This document shows, in pieces, positions 24,542 through 36,222 of a stretch of DNA of 64,000 nucleotides. A program made the translations under genes and the position numbers. The stretch comes from Heterobasidion occidentale (lineage: Eukaryota; Basidiomycota; Agaricomycetes; Russulales; Bondarzewiaceae), in NCBI GenBank assembly GCA_039111635.1, contig JBCAQO010000014.1:2108001-2172000 (forward strand), in the 5' to 3' direction. How positions within the stretch are numbered: position 1 is the first letter of the stretch; each line of letters opens with the position of its first letter. The notes under the pieces are model-generated. The model was not told the origin of the DNA and searched no databases. It worked only from the letters and a program-made list of their open reading frames with translations.

Positions 24542-25175
24542 TCTAGGTCCCTCCTCTCTCTATGTTTTCCGATCTGTTTCGCTGTTCCAATGCTTGCCAC
24601 GTTTCGCAGCGTTTGTCGTATAAGTTACGTTGAGTCGTCCGTATCCGGGTCCGCCTTGTATCTCGTCGTATTTCCATCCACTCCACATATCATAGGGCGG
24701 CGCAAGGCCATATTTATATACCATTGCTTGAAATATGCTTCAGAACAGCTTAGAGCATGAAATTACTCGTTGTGTCCGTATCGATTCTTCCCATTTCAAC
24801 GAGCTATCCCATGCAACAAGTCTCGAATAAGCCTCATGATTGAATCTGGTCGGCAAACTCGACATGCATGGCACACGTACTGTCTACATCGCAGGCGCAC
24901 AGACCTCGCGTCTCGGCACCGCCGACTTGCCTTCCCCCGTGAAACTGAAAGTAGTACAGCCCAATAGGCGCGAGCCATCCATCCAACCCAACGAGCCACG
25001 ATACACGCGCACACTGGCACGCCCGGGGGTATCCTCTCCACCAACACTAACGCACATACACCGCTCGAAGCACGAACGAACCGAACCCACCTCCCCGTCG
25101 CGCCGTCGTACAATATCGACACCGGGCACCGTTCCTCTCTATGTACGACGACCGCCCCACATCGCAAGCAGCCAT
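24542..25175. other. Intergenic between convergent HIRIP3-like gene and P450-5
   Basis: Both neighbours end here. Short open frames only; no recognised feature. Confidence 0.5.
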
Positions 25176-27821
25176 TCACAGCTCCGTCGCGCGCACCAGC
25201 TCCTCCGCTCTCCGGTCGCGCGGCGCGATCGCGCACCTGAACGGCAGCGGATGGCTGCGTGCGCGCCGAGAGCGAGACACAACCCGTCAGCACGCGCGCG
25301 GATTCCACGGCGACGGAAGAGAGCAAGCGCACCTGACGAGCGAGTCCGTGTACTCGCACCCGACCGAAATCTCGCGCCCCGCCGCGTCCTTCGCCTTGCC
25401 GACGCTAAACGCCGCCAGCACCGACGCGACGACGATCCACATCATCGTGTCTGCGACGTGGCGCCCCGGACACAGCCTTCACGCCGCGCAGCCCAGTCTC
25501 AGCTCCCGAATACACGATGAGAGGAAAAAGAAACCCGTGACGCGGGCACGCACCTCCTGCCGTACCCAAACGCCGACACCAGCAGCGGGTCCTCGCACAC
25601 CGCGCCCGACGCGGTCAAGAACCGCTCGGGCCTGAACGCCTCCGGATCCGGGTATGCCTCGGGGTCGTGCAGCATCGCCCTTTCGAGTAACACGAAAGGT
25701 GAGCACATCGGCCCAGCACGAGGCAACGAGCGGGGGGACGCACCACGTGTTCGGCATGACCATCGTGCCCTTGGGGATGAAGTACCCGTCGTAGACGTCG
25801 TCCTCCGTCGACTGATGCACGATCGCTGCCAACACCGCCGCCGCCGCCGCCAAAACACTCGACGTCAGCCTCTTTCTGTCAACGCAGGAGAAGATACGGG
25901 GCGGCGCACCGAACGGGGTGACGAGCTTCCACCGCATGAGCTCCATGCACAGCGCGTCGACGTACGGGAGCTGGTCCCGGTCCGCGTACTCGGGCAGCCG
26001 GTCTGGGCCGACGACGGCGTCGAGCTCGGCCTGCGCGCGTCGCTGCACCTCGGGGAAGAGGGTGAGGGCGAGTAAGAACGTGGACAGCACGGACACGGTC
26101 TGCGAGCCTCAGATGAGCACTGGGGCGAAATTGTATATTTGTTGGAGATGTGAAGCGCTTACGGTGTCGGCACCAGCTGTGGACACGTTTAGGACACATT
26201 ATCTACGAGGGCGAAGATAAAGCGTGCTCGTACCTGCATATATCGTCGCCGCGACATATTTGATCATGTTTTCTTCGTCTTCCGAAGGGCCGACCCCTTG
26301 ATATGCCTCCAGACTCTCGCGCGCAAGCGAGGGCCCAGCAGTCCCATTCCGCTACTCAAATCAAAATTCGCAGCATTCAGACCCTCAAACCGATCCTTGA
26401 TAGCAAAAACGAAACTCAAGACCGACGCACCATCTCCTCCTTCACGAACGCGAACGGCAGGTTCACCATGTCGTCCGTGAGCCGCGCCACCTCCCGCGCG
26501 TGGCGCTTGAAGCCCATGCCGGGGAGCCACGCGGGGAGGTGGCGCAGCGCGGGGACGACGTTGACGAGGCGCGCGCCGGGCAGGACGGACGCGACCGCCT
26601 TGGAGATGGCGTCCTCCGCGATGGCCACGTACCGGTCGTTCGCCTCTGCGATCTCGTAGCCGTACGCCAGGGACATGGCAATCGCCGCGGTATAACTGAG
26701 CGCGCGCGCGCGCAAATGACGAACGAACGGAGAGAAGAAGACAAGAAGGCGTCGTAAGAGATTTGTAAGGGAGAAGAGGGGGAGGACGCGTGCGTACTGC
26801 CGGATGTGCTCGACGAAGTCTTCGGGCTGCCGCAGGAGTTGACGCAGGAGGCGATCCGACTTGGCCTTCTGCATCGGCAGGTACGTGGCCACCGCGCTCA
26901 GTCGCAAGCAGTGGTCCGCGATCCGGCGCCCGATGCGCCATTCCTCCGAGTACCTTCGCATCGTCAAGTTGAACACGTCGAAGCCCATGCTAGCAAGAAC
27001 CAGGAATCAGTCAAATGAAACGGAACGTTCGCATCCAAGCTGCAGGTGTCGTGACGCGGGTCATATTACGAGCGGTATGTAAACATGATCCAAACGGCAC
27101 GCCAGGCCATGTCATGTCGTTCGATCCTTACGTCGCAGGAGAATCGGGAAGAACGAAGGAAATCGGGGAGAACAGGGAGCCGACGAAGGGGAGGTGGACT
27201 CACAGATCGAGCATCGGGATGAGCGGACGGTCGGAATAGAGCGCGCCGCGCTTCTCGAGAAGGTCCCGGGCGATTTTGGCGGAGTTGAGGATGACGATGG
27301 GCTGCCCGAGCGCATTTACCGACATAATGCCGCCTGAGCCGAAAAAACACGCGTCATTCGGTCAGTATATGCGCGATATCTGGTATCCGCGCGGGAATGC
27401 GTGGACGCCAGAACGAAGGGCGGTCTCGACATGATATGTATACAACGGCGTGAGGCGTTTTCCATCGCATCCCCGGAAAGACTCCATCAGTACACAGGAA
27501 TGTTCTATCTTTGATGATACCTCCGAGGACCACGACTCACGCCTATCATACAGACGCGCGCTCGCTCGCACACAAAGGCGTTTCCGGAACAAGCGAGACC
27601 CGGCGCAGGACGGTTCACTCACCGTATGTCTTTCCCCACTGGGCATAGGTCACCCAGGGGGACTTGGTGGGCAGGTCGAGCACGTTGCCGATGAGGGGGA
27701 GCGGACGCGGGCCGGGGGGGAGAGGGAGGCCCTGTCTCCGCCGTCGATCGAAGAATTGTCTGACGGCGAGGGACGCGAGCAGCGCGAGGGTGACGACGGC
27801 CAGGAGCATGCTGTTAGACAT
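25176..27821 (-). CDS. Cytochrome P450 (P450-5), distinct subfamily, appears intact
   Basis: A GC-rich relative of the main family. It starts MSNSMLLAVVTLALLASLAV (membrane helix), then GLPLPPGPRPLPLIGN. Later segments are GGIMSVNALGQPIVILNSAK, MGFDVFNLTMRRYSEEWRIG, YTAAIAMSLAYGYEIAEAN and LRHLPAWLPGMGFKRHA. The I-helix AGADTT is split by a 14-base micro-exon, as in the other copies. Then come the K-helix MELMRW (ExxR), PNTW, PEAFRPERF, and haem motif FGYGRRLCPGR. It ends ELVRATEL. It lacks the intron found between exons 4 and 5 of the other copies and has an extra intron before QSTEDDVYDG. No frameshift was found, but not every junction was counted. The substrate is unknown; its distance suggests an older duplicate with its own role. 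Confidence 0.8.
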
Positions 27822-28288
27822 GGCTGCGGCTGCAGGTGGTCAACGGCCAGAAACGCAAGGGGCAAGGGGGAGGGGGGGAGGATGGAAGATTGGATCGACG
27901 GGTTTGGATCGGGGCAAGGAGCGCATTTAAATAGAGAGGATCGGGTCTGGGAAAGGGCGAGGATGGCGAAAGCGCCGGAGGGGAGAGAAGAGTCGGCACG
28001 GGTAGACTGGCGCTGGTTGACGTAGGAATGCACGGAGGCGACTGACGGACGCGCTTGCGGATGCCGGCATGTCGTACAATGTGTGTCGCGATGTACGTCG
28101 GCGGCCGTTGGTGCACAGCGTGTGGAGATGTGCGCACGGGCCCGTCGATATGTCGAATCTGCAAACGGAATCGCATGAATGCATGAAGGGCAGCTGCGCG
28201 CTCTGCGGAGGACGAACAGCCTAAATGACGTAACACACACACACCCCGGCGTCGTCGCGTCGCTCTCCGTCCTCGCCTCGACCCGGCC
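27822..28288. other. Divergent promoter region between P450-5 and Usb1
   Basis: A 467-base region from which both genes are read outwards. It contains a TATA-like site for P450-5. Confidence 0.5.
27925..27933 (-). promoter_or_regulatory. TATA-like box of P450-5
   Basis: TATTTAAAT on the minus strand, about 105-112 bases before the P450-5 start, in otherwise GC-rich sequence. Confidence 0.35.
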
Positions 28289-29371
28289 ATGAAGCGCGCC
28301 TCTCTCGTCGCCTACTCCGACTCGGACAGCGACGCCGTCGACGACCCCGCCCCTCCAATCAAAAAACACAAGCTCCCCCCTCTCCCCTCCCACCTCCTCG
28401 TCTCCGCCCCCACCGACGACCCCTCCAAACACCAGGGCCGCACCCGCGCGACGCCCCACGTCGACGGCCAATGGGCAGCCTACGTCTACGTCCCCGTCGC
28501 CATCGCCGCTCTCGAGCACAGGCCCTGCGCGCGCTCGTGAGGAGGGTCCTCGCCCGCGCGAAGGAGGCCGTGCCGAGTCTCCAGCAGCTTGCGGCGGGTG
28601 AGGGCGGCGCGGAGCTCCACATTTCCCTCTCCAGACCGATCTTCATACGCTCCCACCAACGCGAAGACGTCAAGCGCGCAGTGAAATCGCTCGCCAGCGC
28701 ACACCGCCCGTGAGCGCCATTCCCTTCCTCCCTCCCCCGCGCCACGCCCCGCTTCGCCCTGATCCAGCAGGCATCAGCAGGCGCTCTTCCATCGCGCGAA
28801 AAGACAAGGTGGGCTAATCCGCGTTCCTTTCCCCCTTCTGTGCTCTGCTCGCCCAGATTCGCCGCGTCGTTCGCGGCGCTCGCAGCGCTCACAAACGACG
28901 AGCACACGCGCACGTTCCTCTGCATGGAAGTCGGCGCCGGCCACCTCGAGGTCCGTCCTTACGCACCCCTCCCTACCTGACGTCCACATACCACCTCTCA
29001 CCCAGCTCCGCGCCCTCTCGGACGCGCTCTCGCCCCTCCTCCGCGCGCTCCGCCAAAAAGAGTACTACGACGCGCCGCGCTTCCACGCCTCGATCGCATG
29101 GGCGCTGCTCGATCCGCCGACCAAACCCCCGCGTCCTCTCTCCCCAAACACCCCTCGCACGCCCTCCGCCTCGCAGCCCCCACAACTCGCACCGGACTCC
29201 GCGGCCCCCCCTCCCCCGTTTCCCACCATCCCCTGCTTCCCGCCGACCCTCGTCCCCTCCCTGAGCGCCGCGTTCGGCACGGAGCTCGCCGCGCGCGCGG
29301 GCGTGTTCCACGTCGGCGAGGTGAAGGTGCGCATCGGGAAAGACGTGTTCGGGTGGCCGCTGAGCGGGTAA
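28289..29371 (+). CDS. USB1: U6 snRNA phosphodiesterase Usb1, with a possible one-base deletion
   Basis: Usb1 trims and finishes the 3' end of U6 snRNA in the nucleus; it has two HxS motifs of the 2H phosphoesterase fold. Both are present: ELHISLSRPIF and FHASIAWALL. The N-terminus has KHKLPPLPSHL and the conserved HQGRTRATPHVDGQWAAYVYVPVA. Exon joins at 28709 (HRP to FAASF) and 28950 (GHLE to LRALSD) are ordinary GT-AG. The end reads VKVRIGKDVFGWPLSG. Between VYVPVAIA and RSRAQALRALVRRVL, near 28507, the frame slips by one base and no intron of usual length can bridge it. Usb1 is normally important, so an assembly error is as likely as a real lesion. Pro-rich insert (about 40 residues) after the second motif. 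Confidence 0.8.
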
Positions 29372-29867
29372 CAAAAAAAACCCCGCATTCCTCGGCCGCG
29401 CATCGCAACGGCTGCTGGCCGGCCCTGCGTGCGCCCGCCTGGCCTCGATCGGATCCCGATCCTCGCACCGCTGCGTTTTCGTGTTCACGGACGCTGCGCA
29501 CGGTCGCCAAACGTAACACAGACAAGATGCGCAGCACGTTCTGCAGCGAGGACGACGCGTGATAATAATGGACAATAATAATCAAACACGATAGATAGAT
29601 ATCGTATCCCCGGGTCGGGGCAGACGCTCGGCGTCTCCCGCCCGAGGGTGAACATTATACAAGAAGGAGCAAACGACTATGCTGTGTAAGTATGCTATAT
29701 GCTATATGCTATAAAGACAGACTGCGCCGGGGGCAGGCAGTGACAGTGGTACCGGTGATGGTGATGGATACAAGTACGGGGAGGGGCAGCCACGTATGGT
29801 GAGTGGCGCGCACGGCCGGCCCATCGTTCCTTCGAGGGAGGAGGGTGTTTTTTGAGTCTAGTCTAGT
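29372..29867. other. Intergenic between convergent Usb1 and barwin-like genes
   Basis: It includes a short ATGCTATAT-type direct repeat near 29.69-29.71 kb and CTAGT repeats at the end of the barwin-like gene. No coding feature is recognised. Confidence 0.5.
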
Positions 29868-30387
29868 CTAGTTGTAGCTCCAGGTGACCTGGACGACGCC
29901 GACGCTCTCGTCCGCGAAGGTCGTGAAGAGCGCGGGCGACATGTCTACGTAAAAACCCGATCAAAAAATAGGTCAGGATCCAGCTGCACACCGACGACAG
30001 ATCGAGCGGAGGGAGGGAGGCGCGCGACGCTCACCGAGATCGCCCGAGGAGCACCCGGGGCACTTGTCCACGACCTGCGCGCTGTGCGTCTTCCCGTTCG
30101 CGGAGACGGCGATCGTCTTGCCGCAGTGCGCGCCGCTGCCGTAGTCCGCGGACGCGAGCGCGACGATGTAGTCGCTGTCCGTGTTCGTCCAGCCGCACGC
30201 GCCGAGGCCGACGGCGAAGTACGTGCCCTGAACCGTCGAGGCGCGTCGAGGTCAGCGCGTGCGAATTGAAGTAGGAGAAGAGGGGACTCACGCGGCCGGA
30301 GTTGCGCTTCTCGACGGGCCCTGCGAGGGCGCAGAGGACGCTCGCGAAGAGCGCGACGAAGAGGACGGCGAGGGATGCGCGGAACAT
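29868..30387 (-). CDS. Secreted barwin/RlpA-like double-psi beta-barrel protein
   Basis: Exons 30387-30292, 30227-30035 and 29944-29868 sum to 366 bases, 121 residues. A clear signal peptide (MFRASLAVLFVALFASVLCA, then LAGPVEKR) ends in a Kex2-like KR, so a short propeptide may be removed. The mature part has the RlpA-like barrel pattern GTYFAVGLGACGWTNTDSDY, CGKTIAVSANGKTHSAQVVD, KCPGCSSGDLDMSPALF and a final VQVTWSYN. Four Cys probably form two disulfides. Related fungal proteins include small secreted barwin-like and protease-inhibitor-like proteins. It may act at the cell wall or in the host or substrate space; no enzyme activity can be claimed. Confidence 0.85.
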
Positions 30388-31616
30388 GGTAGGAATAGTA
30401 GGATGCAAAGAAGGTCTGGAGTCAAAGACTGAAGTGATCGTGTAGAGGCGGCGAGGGCGAGCAAGTGCGGTCGGAGGGGCTCAAGGGGATAGTGGATCGC
30501 TGGATCGCCAGCGTCGAGAGGCTTATATACCCCTGCGTGAAACGAGGGCGACGCGGGGTGGTGCGTAGCTGCAGTAGCCAAGGCACCAAAAACAAACTTC
30601 ACGCAGCAGGACCTCCATTTGCGCGACAAGGCATCGAGGGAAGAAAAAAAACAAGGTCATCGCGAGACAACGGGCCTGGACGGTTTCTCGGAGAGCGCCA
30701 TCGACCTGCCTTCAGATTGATCCACGACCGCGCCCTTCATTCCAGGGATGCGAGCGACGGAGCGGGGGCTCGGACCACCGCCTCCTGTGCGAGCGGCCTT
30801 GGGAGATCGGGCAAATCTCCATTCCAGGGGATCGCGGGAGAGTGCGGGCCTAGACCGGCCTTGCAAATACAGTACCGAACGAGGACGGGGCTATTGCTTA
30901 CGCACTTGTGGGTGATCGAAGGTGTGTGGAGGGTGTGGAGTATGTAGCAAAGGCTGGCGAAGCTCTCATCCGGGGCCGCGATGCCGAGGCGGGGCTGAGG
31001 CTCCGCGGCACTGGATTCATGAGCGCCCACCACAAAAGATGAGGTTTCAGAATCAAACCGCAATCGAGAGACCGCCCAGTTCATCGCGTTCCAATTATTT
31101 GGACACAAGAACAGAGGACACTATGTAGATATGTTGGAGAACCGAAGTAAACTGACACCGAAAAAAACACAGGCGACTGGAGTGCGCGCAGCTGCATCGC
31201 ACTGCGAGGTGGTTGGCTGCTGCACTGCCGCTGCTGCGGCTTTCTTTGCAAATGCTCCCTTTTTTCGAGGGTCTTGCTCAAACGCTGATGGTGGCACACG
31301 GACGCGAAAGAGGGTGCCACGCGCTGACAGGAGGCCTGGAACATGAGACCGGGGTTGTTCACCGGCGTTCCTTTCAGACATCGCGCACAAGACGGTTCAA
31401 GAGACAAGGAAAAGAGGAAACGGGATGACCGCATGCGAGCCTCGAGCTTGACGCAGTGTCGTGCCTAGCTCAGTCTGTTGTCAGCAGAAACATTATTATT
31501 CAAGCACAATTCCCCCGGTGAACTTACACGCGCATTGTCTTCGTCGTCCCTCGTACTCAATACCTGCAGAACCAAACGATGTCGATCCGACTCAAGAACA
31601 GCCCCCTCGGCCTCGG
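30388..31616. other. Intergenic between the barwin-like gene start and the UreG stop
   Basis: About 1.2 kb, containing the barwin-like promoter with its TATA box. Open frames here have no recognised domain. Confidence 0.5.
30523..30529 (-). promoter_or_regulatory. TATA box of the barwin-like gene
   Basis: TATATAA on the minus strand, 136-142 bases before the start codon, in GC-rich surroundings. This suits a strongly expressed secreted protein. Confidence 0.5.
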
Positions 31617-32859
31617 TCACGCCTTTTCACCGACCGCTCCAGCCGCCCCGGGGCTCCCTGCCGTCCGCCACGCCGCCAAGACGAGCTGTACTATATCATC
31701 GACACCCTTGTTTTCCTTCACGCTCGCGAACACCGTCGGGCCGTCCCCGCGCATGAGCTTCGAGTCGCGGTCCATGACCTCGAGCGAGGCGTTGACGTAC
31801 GGGGCAATGTCGATCTAACAAGTCGCGGGCGTGATGATCAGGCCCCACGCCACGCGAATGGGAGAGCTGCGGGGGGGTGGTGCGAACGTACCTTGTTGAT
31901 GACCAGCAGATCCGACTGCGAGATGCCGGGTCCGCCTTTCCTCGGGATCTTGTCTCCGCCCTGCATGGAACGACTGCAGTGAGCACAAGCGCGATTCACG
32001 CACGCCCCCCACATTCCACAAGACGAGGCAAGACGCGAAGACTCACAGATACATCGATGACGTAGATGATGTAGTCCGCAAGCTCCCTCGAATAGTTCGC
32101 GGCCAGGTTATCGCCCCCGCTCTCGACCAGCATGATCTGGCACCCAAACTTCGCCTGCAGCGCCTCGAGCGCGCCCATGTTCGCGGAGATATCCTCCCGG
32201 ATGGCCGCGTGGGGGCAGCCGCCCGTTTCGATCGCCAGGATGCGCTCGGCAGGGAGCGCGCGGTTCTTGATCAGGAACTCTTGGTCCTCGCGCGTGAAGA
32301 TGTCGTTGGTGACCGTGGCTGGAAAGTTCGGGATCGTGTCAGGACGATGCCGTGCACGACGTGGACGGATTAGAAGGGAGCCGCACCGAGGTTGTACTCC
32401 TGGCGCAAGCGTTGACACAGCGCGAGCGTGAGTGCTGTTTTTCCTGATCCCACAGGCCTGTGAGATGAGATATACATAAGTTCTTGTTAGATTGGTTCTT
32501 CAAGGGGCTGCAGCAGCCTAGCAGGGCACGCACCCGCCAATCCCGACCGTGAACCCTCGCTCCTCAAAGTTCCTTAACGAGTAATCCGGCATGTCGCGCT
32601 CCGCAAACTTGCCTGATATCGCAAACACCATTTATGAACCGTCCAGATCCCAGCGAAAAGAGCGCAAGGGAGTGCGAGCTCGTAGACACACACCTGGATG
32701 CTCTAGATGTTCATGCGTATGCCCATGCTCTCCGATGCCATGGTCGTGGTCATGCGAATGTGAGGGCCCGCCGTCGTGCGAATGCTGGTGGTGGTTTTTG
32801 GTGCTGTTCGAGGCGGCGGTCGCAGAGAGACTGTTGATGAACGGGACGTTAGCGGACAT
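31617..32859 (-). CDS. ureG: Urease accessory GTPase UreG
   Basis: UreG couples GTP hydrolysis to nickel delivery into apo-urease in the cytosol. Exon 1 (32859-32694) encodes a His-rich tail ([20 protein letters not shown], then [12 protein letters not shown]) that should bind nickel. Later exons give [20 protein letters not shown] (P-loop GPVGSGKT), [32 protein letters not shown] (metal-binding CPH), [35 protein letters not shown], and VINKID (guanine specificity). It ends [20 protein letters not shown], an Ala/Gly-rich stretch and stop at 31617. Six GT-AG exons were followed and no lesion seen. No urease or other accessory gene is next to it, as is usual in fungi, where these genes are scattered. 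Confidence 0.92.
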
Positions 32860-33879
32860 CGTGGAGGGATTATCGGGGCGAAGAGCTCGGGCGGACGCTC
32901 CTGAGTTATTCTTAGACAGGGCGGGGAAGATAAGGGGGCTTACACACGGCGGCGGGGAGATAAGCCTTATCGCTCGCTGTCGCCGCCTCTTATCGCGCGA
33001 TACAAAACATCACACCTGCCAGCTTGTCGTTTCGTCAATGTCTGGAGCTGGAGGCGCCTCTTGACAGAAAACGACTGTGTTCTGTGAGGTCTGCACAGGA
33101 GAATTTCCGCGACAGGACACCATTCATCAAATTGAAGTGCCTTTACGATATCCTGGATCGAGCTGATCAGCACACCTCGCAGCGTTCACACCTCCTTTAG
33201 GCTTTTGTATAAGAATGTCCGAATGCCGTCGAGTGCATTCCAAGAGCCCGGTCTCAGCGTCGCTCGACGTCCGTGACTCAGAACTCTTGGTTTGATATCG
33301 TGACGGGCTTCCATGTGGTAAGTACGGATACCGACGGTACGTCATGCGCGCATCTTCGACAACGTGCTTTCTTTAACCTCCATCGACTGACACGATGAGC
33401 TCCACGTTCTATGGCTATTGCTGTTTATTCCAGGGCTGAGTCGAGCTTCGAGTGATCATATCACGCAGCACTAGGTTTCAGTTCGTCAGGGCAAGACCCC
33501 TCGTACATATGAGTCGACTCTCCCGCCATACATCAAAAGCCAAAACACCCACCTAGCCTCCTAGCCTCCTGATTTAATAGACCTCATATGCTCTTTCTTG
33601 TATATCATCAGCGGATCCGCCCGTCCACAGCCTCTGCGATGGACATCTTCATTCCTTCGATTGCCAGCTTTCATCGTAACACATATGACCGAGCGGCTCA
33701 ACTACGACAGCTCCACCCCTGTGTCCTCGTTCACAGCCCTCTGAAACAACTGCTCGAAGGCGTACACCGATCACGCAGGTATCGCCCATCCACAGGTCGT
33801 CACTGACATGGACATCGGGCGGCGATGCCAAGTGGCGTCGATACGACGCCGCCTGCCCACATCAGGAAACTGGGAAGTG

Positions 33880-34585
33880 TCTGTACCAACCTGGACAGAC
33901 GCTCCTAGGCCCCCAGATGCCTCTAGCAAGTCCCCAATTAGACAGACATGCCGGTGTCTGGACATATCTGTCTAGATGCACCATATATGAAAATGATTAG
34001 ATAACTGTTGTCAATAGGACGACTGCAAAAATCAATCTGCACTGCACAGGAATTGAACCCAGGACCTCTTGAATCATTCACCGGCTGAAAGCAATGTTAA
34101 GACCAATTTTTTCCTAAACACTATATAACCATAATGTTCTACACCAACACCCGGGTTATATGAAGCTTTTTGAGACTTATAAGAATTTTGGGATGCCTGA
34201 ACTCAGTGAGGTGTCATCTTTTGCATTTTTAGCATCCATTCATGGAAGAATGATGGATATGATACATCATTTGAAAGCTATGATATAGGGAAGTATCTCA
34301 ATACCATTAGCAAGCTAACATCTAACAGATAGCACCAATGACAGTCTGATACATTACTGGGGGATTTTCTTCTCAACTCTTGTCTAAGGCTGTATTGAAA
34401 AACTCTGAAGCAGCACTAACATCACATACACTGCCTTCCAAAAATGTCCACCTAGTCAGCTTATTGATAGAGCATCTTATCTGCCCAGATCTAGACATAC
34501 ACAGACATCTAACCAGATGTTCCTAGATGACCTAAGCATCTGGGAGCACCTGGGGCTCTGGGACTGGCTGGGACCGGTTACAGGT
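33880..34585. mobile_element. Possible non-autonomous element with degenerate inverted ends
   Basis: The left part has CCCAGATGC and ACATATCTGTCTAGATG; the right part, read in reverse, has CCCAGATGCTTAGG and TATGTCTAGATCTG. Both ends are rich in AGACAT/CTAGAC words. The interior is AT-rich and has no open frame. The match is loose and target duplications were not found. Confidence 0.25.
34030..34110 (-). repeat. tRNA-like B-box, possible SINE or tRNA relic
   Basis: On minus, GGTCCTGGGTTCAATTCCTG carries a near-consensus pol III B-box (GGTTCAATTCC) inside a T-arm-like stem. No full cloverleaf can be folded around it, so a working tRNA is unlikely. A tRNA-derived short element is a reasonable guess. 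Confidence 0.3.
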
Positions 34586-35382
34586 TTGCTGATGCACACC
34601 TGCATGTCTCAATTGATCCACCTCACCTCATTTACTGCTTTCTCACCGGCAACCTGCGAGGACCGTGGCCACGAACAGTTGATACATTGGGCGCTGATAG
34701 TGTGATAGTCAAGGTGCCAAACCCTACTTGAGAATGACTAGAGGTCATTTGTCTCCCTCATGTCTTGCGCATCGCCAATCACCCGTCATCGACGCTATCC
34801 GAGGGACACCCATGTCGCGCTCACACCGCTTCTCCAGCAACAGATCTCCCAACATCAATTTGGATGGTAAGTCCCGCCAGGCGCGCGTCCACTTGTTCAC
34901 CTCGACCGTATTGCACGCGACAGCGCGGTGCAGTACACTATGTGATCCAAATAGACATGCACACACGAAACAATGCGATGAAGCAGTCACTGTAGTAGAG
35001 TATCGCACGCAGCACCACTCAGATGCAGGAGACAGCCATCGGCGCGCCCCCTCTAGATCTGAATGTGTCGCGGCCATTGTACTTACCCATGATGCATGCA
35101 TGATACCATCTCGGTGTCAGATCCCACCACCTCACAGCCATTGAACCCTGTCCGCTTGACCTGATGCTTGTGAGCCTCCATCTCGGCCTCTCACAACTTA
35201 CAAGCTCCTCCAGTTCCTATCTTTGTAGTATGTGTCTTCGTGGTAAGTAAACTCCAAACTGCTCTTGAAGCACCGGCCGGTCATCAATCTCCAGCACCAC
35301 AGCGGCGCCGCGAGACGCGCATGGCACTGCGCCTTCCATACTTGACCCTATACATCTCTCCATTTCTAAGTTACACTAGGCT

Positions 35383-35701
35383 CCCACCCGTTGCGTTGCG
35401 ACGGTGCAACAATGCTTCATCTAAGTTTTTGTTGCAGTTTTTAGTCCAACATCTAGTTCCCATGAAGTTCAATGCCCGTGAAGTCCCATAATTGCCCATC
35501 AAGTTCCATTATGGTGCCAGATGGTGCCCATACATAAGATCCCACCTGTTGTGTTGTGAACTTGCGATGGCCCGGTGCAACAATGCAAAACCAGAGTTTT
35601 TGTTGTATTTCTTAGTCCACTGTCCAATGCCCGTGATCTTTAATGCCTGTGATCTTCTACAATTCCCCATAAAGTTCCATAATGGTGCTAGTACATAAGA
35701 T
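35383..35701 (+). repeat. Two-copy tandem repeat, unit about 160 bases
   Basis: Copies at 35383-35540 and 35541-35701 share CGGTGCAACAATGC, TTTTTGTTG, CTTAGTCCA-like, CAATGCCCGTGA, AAGTTCCATAATGGTGC-like and TACATAAGAT. Diverged, non-coding. Confidence 0.6.
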
Positions 35702-36129
35702 CCAGTGAGGCTCCCCTGTGAAGTCCCGTAATGTTCCCTAGTGAGGTCCCATGAGGTCACATAAGGTTTCGCCGCAGTGTCCAGTTTTCCGGCCCGATCT
35801 TTGCTTAAAGCTCCGACATACTCCGTTTCGCTTCCCAAAGCCTATGGGACAGTGGTCTCACGTGGTTTGTCGCGTGGGATTAGCCGACGGCTAATTGCCA
35901 CCGGACCCCATCTCTCACTCTCTTGATTAAGACGAGTTCCGACCCGTCGCTTCGCAACTTTCACGCAATGCTGAATACCATTTGTGGGGGTTAGGGTTGA
36001 ATCTGAGTTTTGTTGTTTGGTTTAAGAAAAATATGAGGCTTTAGATACTTTTGTTGGTTGCATGCTACACATTTTAGGCTACCTGTAGTCTGTGTGAAGT
36101 CTGTTGTTTGCTATATAATTGTGACTTGA

Positions 36130-36222
36130 TTACCTGTTGCTTGTGCTCCCATTGCTTGTGCTTCCGTTGCTTGTGCTCCTGTTGCTTGTGCTCCTGTTGC
36201 TTGTGCTCCTGTTGCTTGTGTT
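36130..36222 (+). repeat. Minisatellite with 15-base unit
   Basis: About six near-identical units of GTTGCTTGTGCTCCT in a row. As 15 is a multiple of three, it produces artificial repeated open frames on both strands, but there is no gene around it. Confidence 0.8.

Noticed and set aside
34030..34110. Possible functional tRNA on minus
   Set aside because: Only the T-arm/B-box is convincing; no acceptor or anticodon stem can be formed.
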